Shown: positions 1-8,409, counted from the first letter of the stretch. The stretch is 16,617 bases of DNA from Ignavibacteria bacterium UBA6906 (GCA_002451155.1 DKBG01000242.1:1-16617); one strand, 5' to 3'. The notes: a model not told the origin generated them from the sequence alone. Program-made: numbers and translations.

Positions 1-30
1 CCACGCCATGTCAGGACAAGGAAGAACGGC

Positions 31-516
31 ATGGGATGGAAGGTTGTTGCGGGATCCATTCTTGTCGTCGCACTCGCCCTCATAGGTTTCTTTGCGAAAG
101 CCTACTTCGTCAAGCCGCCTGACGTCGCCGTCCCCTCGGTTGTGTGGGAGACGATGTCGGGAGCAGAGAGAAAGCTCACGCAAAGTCAGTTGAAGCTCGG
201 CGGGATCGAACGGAAGTGGGGTATGCGCGAACAACATGATCTTGTCATCGACCAGCGTCCCGCACCTGGCGCGAAACTCCCTCCGGGCTCGACGGTGGTC
301 CTCGTCATCGGCATCGGGAAGACGGAGGTGCCCGACCTTCGAGGCATGTTCGCCGGCGATGCGATTGCCTCCCTGCGGAACGCTGCGCTTGCGCTCGGGG
401 AAACGACGCGTGTGGCGGGACCACCCGACCAACATAATCGGGTGATGATGATGTATCCACGCCCCGGTGACGAGGTGGGGAAGGACGCACGTGTCAATCT
501 GAGTATCGGCGAGTGA
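31..516 (+). CDS. Membrane-anchored PASTA-domain protein
   Basis: The 161-residue product has one N-terminal membrane helix (about residues 4-26) followed by two PASTA-like repeats, about 33-96 and 98-160. Each starts with a V-P-x-(V/L) motif and ends in a P-x-P-G turn plus a beta strand (PAPGAKLPPGS and PRPGDEVGKDA). PASTA domains are extracytoplasmic modules that bind cell-wall fragments or partner proteins, best known from the tails of Hanks-type Ser/Thr kinases and class B PBPs. The ATG at 31 has an AAGGAAG site at 18-24. The reading frame is nevertheless open back to base 1 and encodes basic residues there, so this could instead be the tail of a kinase starting outside the window. The PP2C and FHA genes downstream support a phospho-signalling role. 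Two PASTA repeats are fewer than in many kinases. Confidence 0.85.
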   Translation: MGWKVVAGSILVVALALIGFFAKAYFVKPPDVAVPSVVWETMSGAERKLTQSQLKLGGIERKWGMREQHDLVIDQRPAPGAKLPPGSTVVLVIGIGKTEVPDLRGMFAGDAIASLRNAALALGETTRVAGPPDQHNRVMMMYPRPGDEVGKDARVNLSIGE

Positions 517-523
517 GGGAGGG
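515..523 (+). promoter_or_regulatory. Ribosome binding site deciding the start at 528
   Basis: A purine-rich GAGGGAGGG run sits a few bases before the ATG at 528. It favours that ATG over the in-frame GTG at 513, which overlaps the stop codon of the preceding PASTA gene and would sit before the site. Confidence 0.6.
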
Positions 524-527
524 ATCA

Positions 528-2375
528 ATGAGACACCTGCTCCGCCCGCTCCTTGCTGCCCTCTGTGTCGCTCTGCCCTCGCTCGCTCAGGAATCCGAAT
601 GGCGAGGACCGGTCCAGTATCCGGTCTGGTCAATCGACCAGGAGGGCGAATTCGTTACGATTACCTACGGCCTCTCTGATTCGGTCAGCAAGACATATGA
701 GGTGGCCCTCCAGTTGACCAACATCGGACTGGGAGTCCTCGAGGAGCCCGACGCAGTTACCGGGCATATTGGAACAGTAAGCGCGGGAACACCCAGAAAG
801 ATCATCTGGCATTACAGGAAGGACTACCCGTCCGGTCTTCGGGGGAACGGGTGGAAGTTTATCCTGAATGTCGGATGGGGACGCCAGAAGCTCACCTTTG
901 CCACACGGGAAGGGACATTCACGCCGCCCCGTTTTCGGATAGACAGGCCGGAACTGATAGAGGGGAACGGGAATAAATCGCTGGACGCCGGAGAATCGGC
1001 CGAGATCGCGTTCTCGATCTACAACGTAGGTATGGGAGAAGCCGCCGGAACCACCGCGCGGCTTACGCTTGTCCCCGGTTTCCCCGGCGTTCGCGTGGAT
1101 ACGCTGCTTCAGGCGGGAGATATTCCTGTGGGCGCATCCGTGAGGCTTCGTCCGGCGGTCATCGGGCTCGCTGGCCTCCAAACCGGTGTTGTAAAAATTC
1201 TGCTGAGAATCCAGGACCGCTTCGAAAACAGCCTGTACATAGACACTCTTGCGCTTCCAACCCAGGCTCTCCTTCCCCCGAAGATCGAAGTGACAAGCCG
1301 CTGGATTCAGTCCGCCTCCAACCCAACCCTCAGGAAGATTAGCGATGATCCGATGATCATCCGCGGCGATACGTCCTTCATTGCGCTTCAGGTGACAAAC
1401 AAGGGGAGGGGAAGAGCGGACAGCCTCAGGGTATCGGTCAAACTGGAGGGGGATGGATGGAATGCCCACTACGCAAGCGGCTCCCGGGTCCTGACGCTTC
1501 GCGACCTTCCTCCGGATTCAAGTGATGTCATACGCTTCTCTCTCGTTGCCGATGAACGAGCCCAGGCAGAGAGCGTTGACCTGACCATCGGGATCAGCGA
1601 GCGGCGGGCTGCGTACGGAGTCACCGACAGCCTACGGCTTCCGGCGCGACAGCGGTTCCTCAGTTTTGACGAGCATTATTCGAACCTGATGAAGCGCCGG
1701 ATGTACGACAGTGCCCTGACCCTCTGCAGACGGCAGATGGTGCTCGAACCGCGCCGGGCGTCGCTATATGCGGTGATGGGCTCCGTGTATGAAAGTCTGA
1801 ACGATCCGGAACGGGCGGTGTCGATGTATGTCACGGCGTCAGATCGGGGAGACAGGAGTGCAACGGCCTGGCTGAGAACACACGCGACCTTTAAGGAAGT
1901 CATCTCGGTAACCTATGAATCCCTGCCCCTGCCATTCCTTGATGCCGGGTCGATCGTCACGGTGGGGGTGTTTTCGCTTCCCCCGACTGAGGCCGATCCT
2001 GCCGGGGAGGGGCTGTACAATATCCTGCGGACCAGCGCCGACCGGAACCGCGTTGTGCTTGTGCCGTATCGTGCCATGGTGTCGCAGCTGGGAAGACAGT
2101 CGCTGACCGTCACTGATTCCGGGGCGCTCAAGAAGGCGGCAAAAGACCTGAACATCACCTATGTTGTCGACGTTGTGGGCGCCGACAAACAGGTCCAATC
2201 GTTCGAACTTCGCATCACGCGCACAGTGGACGGACAGATCGTGTTTGCCCGTCAATTTCAGCAAAGCGCCACATCAACCGCGTTACAGGATGTGGCAAGA
2301 TTGTTCAAGGATTCGCTTGTGCCGGTGTACGCTACCCACAGAACATACAGTCCAAAGACTGGGAGAGGAAGATAG
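528..2375 (+). CDS. Secreted Ig-like/TPR protein with possible CsgG-like C-terminal domain
   Basis: The product is 615 residues from the ATG at 528. A signal peptide (about 1-20, ending ...LPSLAQ) is followed by an N-terminal beta-sandwich-like domain to about residue 115. Two CARDB-like Ig modules follow, the first opening with an N-x-x-L-D-A-G-E-S motif and the second about 260-360. A short TPR-like helical stretch comes next (about 390-455; A-V-S-M-Y and L-Y-A-V-M-G-S-V-Y). The C-terminal domain (about 470-600) resembles CsgG/FlgO-type lipoprotein domains, with an alternating V-T-V-G-V-F start and a V-V-D-V-V strand, but no lipobox is present. It is probably a periplasmic or outer-membrane-associated scaffold. 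It lies 11 bases after the PASTA gene and 28 bases before the PP2C gene, so it is likely part of the same transcript. Its exact role is unknown. Confidence 0.75.
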   Translation: MRHLLRPLLAALCVALPSLAQESEWRGPVQYPVWSIDQEGEFVTITYGLSDSVSKTYEVALQLTNIGLGVLEEPDAVTGHIGTVSAGTPRKIIWHYRKDYPSGLRGNGWKFILNVGWGRQKLTFATREGTFTPPRFRIDRPELIEGNGNKSLDAGESAEIAFSIYNVGMGEAAGTTARLTLVPGFPGVRVDTLLQAGDIPVGASVRLRPAVIGLAGLQTGVVKILLRIQDRFENSLYIDTLALPTQALLPPKIEVTSRWIQSASNPTLRKISDDPMIIRGDTSFIALQVTNKGRGRADSLRVSVKLEGDGWNAHYASGSRVLTLRDLPPDSSDVIRFSLVADERAQAESVDLTIGISERRAAYGVTDSLRLPARQRFLSFDEHYSNLMKRRMYDSALTLCRRQMVLEPRRASLYAVMGSVYESLNDPERAVSMYVTASDRGDRSATAWLRTHATFKEVISVTYESLPLPFLDAGSIVTVGVFSLPPTEADPAGEGLYNILRTSADRNRVVLVPYRAMVSQLGRQSLTVTDSGALKKAAKDLNITYVVDVVGADKQVQSFELRITRTVDGQIVFARQFQQSATSTALQDVARLFKDSLVPVYATHRTYSPKTGRGR

Positions 2376-2403
2376 GGGATCCGATCCGTACAGTCGAGCG
2401 AAC

Positions 2404-3474
2404 ATGAATAAATGGGATTCATATTGCGATTCTATCGCCGGAAGGCGGGAGACGAATGAAGACGGCGTCCTTATTCTCCCCCTTGGTGGAGACGGCTTCT
2501 TTTGCGCCGTTGCGGACGGAATGGGAGGCGTGAAAGGGGGAGAAGTCGCGAGTGGCGTAGTGCTGGACTATGCGAAAGAGTTTCTTGCCGCGCGGTTTCT
2601 AAAGCCCGTCCACGCCAACCAGTTGAAGAAGATCCTTCGGGATCTCTACGCCGGTGCTGACGAGGCGGTCGGCAAAGCGCAGAAGGCGAACCCGAACCTG
2701 GCGGGAATGGGCACAACGCTCGCCTGCATCCTCGCGAGCGGGAGAAAATATGTGGTCGGGAATATCGGCGACGGCAGAGTCTATCGCAGTAGGGGAGGCT
2801 CGCTCAGTCAGCTGACAAGAGACCATACCTATGTCCAGGAAATGATCACCTCGACGGGGACGAGACCCGATGCCGGCGTCCTGAAGAACTTCGGTCATAT
2901 CCTGACCCGGTCTATCGAAGGAGGAAAGGACACACCGGACCTTTTCCCGCTTGAGGAGAAATGCTTCACACTCTCAGAGGGAGAAGGCTTTCTCCTCTGC
3001 TCTGATGGGCTCATCCTCGACAAAGGTGCCGAACATGAATTGACCCTCGAACGTATCTTCATCGAGACGGCCAGCCTGAAAGAGGCGGCGGCGGAAATGG
3101 TTGACTTTGCCTTGACAGCAGGGTCAACCGACAACATCAGCGTTCTTCTCGCTACGTGGGGCCAGTTCACGCGTACTCCAAGACAGACCCCGGTGCCGCC
3201 TGTCCGGCCGGACCCACGGAAAGTATCGCCTCCGTCTCCTGAAGCCGGAAAACGGATCCGTCCGCGGCTCCCGACCCTGCTTTCTCTGGCTCTGCTTGCC
3301 GTTCTCGCGCTGGTTGCCCTGTTCGTAATCCGCGCGTTCGGTGAAACGCATCGGGATGAATACCGTCTTCGCTCCGGCTGTCAATCGATGCCGGGGCCCG
3401 ACTCCCCCGCCGGGCGACCCGGCGCGAGAGAATCGAATGCCTCAGAACAACATCATTTAAGGAGTGATAGATGA
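2404..3474 (+). CDS. Membrane-tethered PP2C-type Ser/Thr protein phosphatase
   Basis: This 356-residue protein carries the PP2C metal-binding motifs in order: N-E-D at 18-20, A-D-G-M-G-G at 37-42, G-D-G-R at 122-125 (usually G-D-S-R), L-T-R-D-H-T soon after, S-D-G at 200-202 and T-D-N at 242-244. All the aspartates expected to bind the two Mn/Mg ions appear present, so it should dephosphorylate Ser/Thr residues in the cytoplasm. A proline-rich linker leads to a single membrane helix (about 290-312) and a short low-complexity tail, so the enzyme is probably held at the inner membrane. The reading frame extends upstream into the preceding gene, but the PP2C fold begins at M-N-K-W-D-S-Y, so the ATG at 2404 is chosen; no strong Shine-Dalgarno site precedes it. 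Its stop overlaps the next start as ATGA. Confidence 0.93.
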   Translation: MNKWDSYCDSIAGRRETNEDGVLILPLGGDGFFCAVADGMGGVKGGEVASGVVLDYAKEFLAARFLKPVHANQLKKILRDLYAGADEAVGKAQKANPNLAGMGTTLACILASGRKYVVGNIGDGRVYRSRGGSLSQLTRDHTYVQEMITSTGTRPDAGVLKNFGHILTRSIEGGKDTPDLFPLEEKCFTLSEGEGFLLCSDGLILDKGAEHELTLERIFIETASLKEAAAEMVDFALTAGSTDNISVLLATWGQFTRTPRQTPVPPVRPDPRKVSPPSPEAGKRIRPRLPTLLSLALLAVLALVALFVIRAFGETHRDEYRLRSGCQSMPGPDSPAGRPGARESNASEQHHLRSDR

Positions 3475-4415
3475 AGACCGTCGGGTTCCCAGTTCTGCTG
3501 TTGTGCCTGGTGCTCGCATTGGTTTCCGGTACGAGTGCCGCACAGTACAAGGAAGCGGCCATAGAGAACATCACCGCGGATCCAAAGAAATTTTCCTCCG
3601 CTGCGGTCGAAGTGACCGGCACGGCAACTCTGTACGCGCCGGGTGCCACTTCTTCGACTGGATATTACCTCCTGAAGAGCCCCGGCGGCGCAGCGATCAG
3701 GGTCAATACGAGCGACGGCGCGCCGGTGTTGAAGCGACGGTACAGAGTCTCCGGAATCGTGTATCTCGATCCGGAGAGTCGCGTTCCGTTCATAAGCGAG
3801 AAGACACGCGTGTGGATGGACGCACCCGTCGAAACACCCGTTGAAGCCAGAGAATTCGAGAGCGTCTGGTGGGAGAATCCGATGCTGGTGCTCCTGCTTA
3901 TTATGCTGATTGCTGCCCCCGTGGTCTTTTATCTTCGTGTGCGCAGAAGAAGTGTAGAAGCTCCCCCGATCGAAATCCAGGAAGACGCCATCCCGATCAA
4001 TTTCGATGAGGACCCCTCACCGGTCGATCTGAAGACCGTCAAGATTACGCTGCCGGCCCCGATGACGATGAGGTACGTCCCGGGAGAGCTGGTTCTTGTT
4101 TCGGGCGATGACAAGGGGAAAGCGTTCAAGATTGCGGGCTATCCGACAGCGGAGGGAAGCATCGTCACGATCGGGAGGGAGGAGGTGACCGGAGAAAGGG
4201 CGTACGCACATATCCAGATCGACGAAAAATTCCATACCGTCTCCCGAAAACAGGCGGAATTGATCTGGAAGGACAAGAAACTGTACGTCAAGAACCTGAG
4301 CGATACGAACCCTACGCAGGTGAATGGCGTGGAATTGAAGTCCGGAAAACCCCTGGCTCTCAAGCCAGGGTCAACCATCCGGACCGGGGAACTCGAATTC
4401 GAACACAAGGTGTGA
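3471..4415 (+). CDS. Periplasmic OB-like domain, membrane helix and cytoplasmic FHA domain protein
   Basis: The protein has 314 residues. A signal peptide (1-24) precedes a periplasmic domain (about 28-118) whose strand pattern and conserved Y-Y-L-L-K...I-R-V-N-T...Y-R-V-S-G core look like an OB fold. A membrane helix follows (about 138-157). The cytoplasmic part ends in an FHA domain with G235-R236, H255, S258-R259 and N285-G286, matching the phosphothreonine-binding signature G-R/S-x-x-H/N-G. FHA domains read phosphothreonine, so this protein may couple a periplasmic signal to a kinase-phosphatase pair. An AAGGAG site at 3459-3464 lies six bases before the ATG, which overlaps the PP2C stop. 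It is the last gene of the operon; no clear strong terminator follows. Confidence 0.88.
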   Translation: MKTVGFPVLLLCLVLALVSGTSAAQYKEAAIENITADPKKFSSAAVEVTGTATLYAPGATSSTGYYLLKSPGGAAIRVNTSDGAPVLKRRYRVSGIVYLDPESRVPFISEKTRVWMDAPVETPVEAREFESVWWENPMLVLLLIMLIAAPVVFYLRVRRRSVEAPPIEIQEDAIPINFDEDPSPVDLKTVKITLPAPMTMRYVPGELVLVSGDDKGKAFKIAGYPTAEGSIVTIGREEVTGERAYAHIQIDEKFHTVSRKQAELIWKDKKLYVKNLSDTNPTQVNGVELKSGKPLALKPGSTIRTGELEFEHKV

Positions 4416-4420
4416 GGAGA

Positions 4421-4473
4421 GGCGGGACGGCGCCGCGTTCGATCGGCCGATGAGAATAGCCGTGTCTCCCGCC
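4421..4473. terminator. Weak hairpin between convergent genes
   Basis: GGCGGGA (4421-4427) can pair with TCCCGCC (4467-4473), with CGGC (4428-4431) and GCCG (4459-4462) extending the stem across a four-base bulge. It fills the 60-base gap between the FHA gene and the convergent SGNH gene. The loop is long and there is no T run on either strand, so terminator function is a guess. Confidence 0.3.
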
Positions 4474-4475
4474 GG

Positions 4476-5690
4476 TTAGAATGCGCTCTGATGGGCCATT
4501 GCACGCTTTTCGGTCCTGCGTGACGGCCTTGCGTCGTGGATCGGGTTTCGAATCTTCTCATACATTCTGCGGGCGACAATCCGGTTCCCCGCCTCGGAGA
4601 CATGGAGGAAATCGATATAGACCGGCATGCCGGCTCTGTCAAAGAGGCCGCTGATGTCGTGGAAGTGTGGATTTGCGCCTAGCGGCGGATCGTGTGCGAT
4701 GCGACGATATACATCGAGAAAAAGCGGGCGAACCATTCGCTGCTGCTCAGATTGTTTCCGCTCATAGGGCGAAGGATCCGGACGTACAAAGACAACAGGC
4801 TGCCAGAAGGCCTCGTACCTGAACCCGTATTGTATGCTGAGCGCTTCCAGGATTTCGAGATTCCCCCGGTACATCTTCACCACACCGTCCGCCAGTTTCA
4901 GGTGTTCCGGCAACTGCGGTTGCGTGGGCCAGAACAGGGAGCGAAGGCCTGACAGCATCCCCGCTGTGACAGTTCGTTCCAGGTAACCCTCGAGCCCGAG
5001 CTTAATCATCTGCCACCTGTTCTTCAACAGGTTGAACTCCGTTACTCGGTGGATTTCATTCTGCGGCAACCCGGCCTCGCCATCCAGATATGCCCCGTAG
5101 GTATCATTTCCGCCGTCGTACAGGAGCACGATATCGGGAATATTCCCCCGCCGCAACTCCAGTTCGAGCCGGATGAGCTCCTGAGTACTGACATAACCCG
5201 TTTCGCCCATGTTGATGACTTCAGCCGGTCCGAACTCTGTATCCGCAGCGATGATCTGTGCAAGGGCGGAAGGGATCGTCCCGCTGTCGCGCGCCCCGGT
5301 CCCCCACATTGTGGAACCGCCAAACAGGAATATCCGCCGGGGGCGAGCACCCGCGGTGTCGTGGAGCGCATACTGGACGGTCCGGCGAATGCCGGCCGAG
5401 TCAACATTGATGAGTTTTCCGCTGAAGGGGTACCGGCGGTAATACACGTAGGATTTCCATTCGGCCCTGTATGATCTGCAAAACTCGTCCACGAATTCTT
5501 TCATCCAGGGGATGTCGCCGGGCGTGAGGGCGTCTGATTCGAGCCAGACTTCCTCGGTCACTGCAGGCGGCTCCTTATAGCGGGAGGGATGGATGATCCA
5601 TCCGCCAAGCTCGATCAGGGCAAACAGCCCGATCACGATTGCAGAGATACCGGCCAGATATCTGGCAAGTGCTGCAGCCTTCTGTCGCAT
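4476..5690 (-). CDS. Membrane-anchored SGNH/GDSL-family hydrolase-like protein
   Basis: The 404-residue protein has an N-terminal membrane helix (about 9-29) and an SGNH-type fold outside the cytoplasm. The block I serine is in F-G-G-S-T (S126), block II glycine in N-M-G-E-T-G (160-165), block III in D-G-G-N-D (192-196), and the block V Asp-His pair in D-F-L-H-V (D360, H363). All four catalytic positions are therefore present, which suggests an esterase or acyl/acetyl hydrolase acting on a glycan or lipid; the substrate cannot be read from sequence. The start at 5690 has AGGAG at 5697-5701 six bases upstream. The frame stays open for another 115 codons to 6035, but that part is low-complexity and reads through the intergenic region. 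It is divergent from the DUF5916 gene and stands alone. Confidence 0.85.
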   Translation of the reverse strand: MRQKAAALARYLAGISAIVIGLFALIELGGWIIHPSRYKEPPAVTEEVWLESDALTPGDIPWMKEFVDEFCRSYRAEWKSYVYYRRYPFSGKLINVDSAGIRRTVQYALHDTAGARPRRIFLFGGSTMWGTGARDSGTIPSALAQIIAADTEFGPAEVINMGETGYVSTQELIRLELELRRGNIPDIVLLYDGGNDTYGAYLDGEAGLPQNEIHRVTEFNLLKNRWQMIKLGLEGYLERTVTAGMLSGLRSLFWPTQPQLPEHLKLADGVVKMYRGNLEILEALSIQYGFRYEAFWQPVVFVRPDPSPYERKQSEQQRMVRPLFLDVYRRIAHDPPLGANPHFHDISGLFDRAGMPVYIDFLHVSEAGNRIVARRMYEKIRNPIHDARPSRRTEKRAMAHQSAF

Positions 5691-6055
5691 GTTCCTCTCC
5701 TGGAGATCAATGGAACGAGTGGATGATAGTGAGAAAAAAAAGAGTGAGATGCCACGGGAACAGGGATCCGGGACCAGTGGCCGGGGATCCGTGTGAGAAT
5801 AGATCATTGTTTCCCGCGTATTTCCTGTTTCCCATTGCCTATCGGCTGGACCGTTCCGGGCGCTCGCCCCCGTACCAGCCGACGGCAGCTCCTCTGCCGT
5901 GCCCACCTTCCCTCCGTCCGCGCTGCACCCGCCTGGGACCCCACCGCAACTTTTTCTTCTAAAACGAGGTACAACAGGTAGATCCTCGCTGGCCAGCGGC
6001 GGGGCCGGATAGTGTGCAACAGATTTCAGCCTCACTCATTGAACCCTGCATCAGA
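5691..6055. promoter_or_regulatory. Divergent intergenic region between SGNH and DUF5916 genes
   Basis: This 365-base stretch must hold the promoters of both flanking genes. It contains an A-run (GAAAAAAAAGAG near 5735), two copies of GGGATCCG, a nested hairpin at 5842-5882, and a short AT-rich patch just before 5965 (CAACTTTTTCTTCTAAAAC). I cannot assign -35/-10 boxes with confidence. No small gene is convincing here. Confidence 0.5.
5842..5882. other. Nested inverted repeat (possible structured leader or operator)
   Basis: TCGGCTGG (5842-5849) is perfectly complementary to CCAGCCGA (5875-5882), and an inner GGGC (5858-5861) pairs with GCCC (5866-5869) around a GCTC loop. The element lies about 175 bases upstream of the DUF5916 start. 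There is no T run after it. It could be an RNA structure in a leader or a DNA-binding site. Confidence 0.4.
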
Positions 6056-8245
6056 ATGACCTCCCCGATCAGATCTCTTCTCTTTATCCCGCTTCTTTTC
6101 TCTTTCGTGGCCGCCCAGGAAAAGACCGTTGAACTCCGAAAGTTTCCGAATGGGATAACGGTCGACGGTTCCGTCGAGGCGCAGTGGGCTCTCGCCGACT
6201 CGGTCTCCGACTTCGTCCAGTTCCAGCCCTTCCATGGCAAAGAACCTTCCCGCCACACAGTCGCCAAAGTACTGACGACCGACGATGCGCTCTATTCGCT
6301 GATTATCTGTCAGGACGACCGTCAGGATATCCAGGCCTTTGCGGGTAGGCTCGACGAGGTCAGTGGTGATGTGGTGTCCATCATGCTGGATACTTTCGGC
6401 GACAGGCGTACCGCGTACAAATTTGCCGTTTCGGCCTCCGGCGTCCGGAGCGATTGCCGCCTCCTCGACGATGCGCGGAACCGCGACTATACCTGGGACG
6501 GCGTCTGGTTTGCCGCGAGCAAAGTGTATGATTGGGGGTACGTCGTGGAGATGGAGATCCCTTACAGGACAATACAATATGACAAGAAACTCAGCTCGTG
6601 GGGCCTGGATTTTGACCGCTGGAAACAGAAGGGGAGCGAGGATATCTACTGGTGTACCTATGACGAAATGGAAGGGCAAAGGGTATCGAAATTCGGCCGT
6701 CTTGTGTTCAGAGACTTCAAACCATCTGCGGAAGGACTGAATCTTGAGCTCTACCCGGTTGGAATTGTGAAAGGGACATACCTTCGTCCAGGTGTGTACA
6801 CGGTCGAGCCCACGGCAGGGATCGACGTCTTCTATAACCCTTCTGCGCAGCTGACGTTCCAGCTCACTGCCAACCCTGATTTTGCTCAGATCGAAGCAGA
6901 TCCCTTCTCCTTCAATATCAGCCGGTACGAATCCTACTTCGAAGAGAGGAGACTCTTCTTCATCCAGGGGCAGGAAGTCTTCACCGCCTCCGGTCGACAG
7001 AGAAATACCGGTTTCTATCGTCCCCTTGAGCTCTTCTACTCGCGCCGGATCGGGAAGAAACTCCCGTCGGGCGACGAAGTCCCCATCGTCTTCGGGACGA
7101 AAGTCTTTGGGAGAATCTCAGACTGGGAATACGGCGGGTTCCTCACGATGACCGGGAACACCGACTATACCCTCGACGGTGTGGATACCACCGAACGTCA
7201 GGCCTACTTCACGTCCGCGCGGGTCTCAAAACAGATATTTGAGAACTCGTCCGTTGGGCTTCTCTATGTCGGCAAACATACGTCCATGTACGACAACGGA
7301 CTGGTTGATATCGATGGTGCCTTCCGTACCTCCGATCTCCAGCTCGCCTATCAGGTCGCGCGGTCCTACTACAGCGATGCTTCCGGGTCGAGCGGAGATT
7401 ATGCCGGCTCCGCGGGTCTTATCTGGTTCCGGCAGGACTGGCTGACTGGCATCCGGGGGAGATACATCGGCGATGATTTTGAAGTCAACCAGGTTGGTTT
7501 CATTCCATGGAAAGGAACGTGGGAATTTGTGGGGCTTACCGGTCCACGGTGGTACTTCGATGACGGCTATGTCAGATCCGTCACGGTGTACGGCGGTGGA
7601 TTCATGGGCTATGAAAAGGTGGATGACTTCATCGATCGGGGCCTGTTGTTTGGATACAATATGCAATTCAGGAACAACTGGGGGTTTGAAATAAACGTCA
7701 GCGGAGGCCCGACAAAAGACCAGGAAAAACAGTTTGACGCGCTTGAGGCCACCTTCTCAAGCTGGTTCAATACTTCACCGAACTGGCATCTGAACGCCTA
7801 TGGTGGCTATTCGAAGACGTACAACTTCTCCCGCGACTACCTTGCGTTCTATTCATGGCTTGGAGGGGAGATTGAGTGGAATGCGAACACGTTTCTTGAG
7901 CTGGGCACGAGTCTGGATGGATTTGTGGAGGGGAATCCCTCCAACATGATCGAAGATATTACATATAATGCCCGTCCGTATTTCTCCCTTACCCCGGTCA
8001 ACGATCTGAACTTCAGGGTCTATTTCGACCTCGTCTACACGCGCTCGTCACAACAGATCCAGCGGACCATTCTCGGATTTCTTTTTTCGTACAATTTCCT
8101 GCCGAAGAGCTGGATCTACTTCGCCATAAACGAATTCCAGCAGAGACCTGAGCTGGTCGACGCTCTCGGAGAGATGGTCCCCGGACCGCTCACCGTCACC
8201 GACCGGGTCGGGGTGGTGAAAGTCCGCTACCTGTACTACTTCTAG
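6056..8245 (+). CDS. DUF5916 outer-membrane protein with N-terminal CBM9-like domain
   Basis: The 729-residue protein begins with a signal peptide (MTSPIRSLLFIPLL..., cleaved near A-A-Q). A CBM9/DOMON-like beta-sandwich follows (about 20-215; I-T-V-D-G-S-V-E-A-Q-W near its start), typical of the first part of DUF5916 proteins. The remaining ~500 residues are alternating aromatic/polar strands (many Y-x-F, W-x-F) ending in V-R-Y-L-Y-Y-F, the C-terminal aromatic signature of outer-membrane beta-barrels. A conserved F-E-E-R-R-x-F-F-I-Q-G-Q segment, characteristic of the family, lies where the barrel begins. The family is often linked to carbohydrate or small-molecule handling at the cell surface but is not well characterised. 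A GTG at 6014 in frame is possible, but the ATG at 6056 directly precedes the signal peptide; neither has a strong ribosome binding site. It is apparently monocistronic. Confidence 0.88.
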   Translation: MTSPIRSLLFIPLLFSFVAAQEKTVELRKFPNGITVDGSVEAQWALADSVSDFVQFQPFHGKEPSRHTVAKVLTTDDALYSLIICQDDRQDIQAFAGRLDEVSGDVVSIMLDTFGDRRTAYKFAVSASGVRSDCRLLDDARNRDYTWDGVWFAASKVYDWGYVVEMEIPYRTIQYDKKLSSWGLDFDRWKQKGSEDIYWCTYDEMEGQRVSKFGRLVFRDFKPSAEGLNLELYPVGIVKGTYLRPGVYTVEPTAGIDVFYNPSAQLTFQLTANPDFAQIEADPFSFNISRYESYFEERRLFFIQGQEVFTASGRQRNTGFYRPLELFYSRRIGKKLPSGDEVPIVFGTKVFGRISDWEYGGFLTMTGNTDYTLDGVDTTERQAYFTSARVSKQIFENSSVGLLYVGKHTSMYDNGLVDIDGAFRTSDLQLAYQVARSYYSDASGSSGDYAGSAGLIWFRQDWLTGIRGRYIGDDFEVNQVGFIPWKGTWEFVGLTGPRWYFDDGYVRSVTVYGGGFMGYEKVDDFIDRGLLFGYNMQFRNNWGFEINVSGGPTKDQEKQFDALEATFSSWFNTSPNWHLNAYGGYSKTYNFSRDYLAFYSWLGGEIEWNANTFLELGTSLDGFVEGNPSNMIEDITYNARPYFSLTPVNDLNFRVYFDLVYTRSSQQIQRTILGFLFSYNFLPKSWIYFAINEFQQRPELVDALGEMVPGPLTVTDRVGVVKVRYLYYF

Positions 8246-8353
8246 TGCCCCCTTCCTGCGGTCAGACCGTACATGGTATCTGAACTCTGGGCCCGTGCAC
8301 ACAGCGCCCGTTGCGGCACCCTGGCGCCTTCGCGGCTGAACCCATACGCGCAA

Positions 8354-8383
8354 GAGTGCCCGGCCCGCCGCCGCCGGGCACTC
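8354..8383. terminator. Hairpin between convergent genes
   Basis: GAGTGCCCGGC (8354-8364) and GCCGGGCACTC (8373-8383) form a perfect 11-base-pair, GC-rich stem with an eight-base loop. It lies in the 164-base gap between the DUF5916 gene (+) and the ABM-fold gene (-), where a shared terminator is expected. A T run is lacking on both strands, so it is not a classical intrinsic terminator. Confidence 0.55.
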
Positions 8384-8409
8384 CGAGTGTCTATTCCCTA
8401 TCTAACGAG

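Noticed and set aside
630..1469. Long open frame antisense to the Ig/TPR protein gene
   Set aside because: It lies wholly inside a well-supported + strand gene with signal peptide and domains; its translation has no recognisable motifs and is typical of an antisense frame in GC-rich DNA.
2161..2403. 81-codon N-terminal extension of the PP2C gene
   Set aside because: It overlaps the preceding gene almost completely and has no PP2C similarity; the fold starts at the ATG at 2404.
5732..5800. Possible intrinsic terminator on the - strand near the T run
   Set aside because: The two GGATCC copies are self-complementary but the inner bases do not pair, and the T run is nearly 30 bases away.
5691..6035. 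115-codon N-terminal extension of the SGNH protein
   Set aside because: It is basic, low-complexity and lies before a good ribosome binding site and signal anchor; it also runs into the divergent gene.
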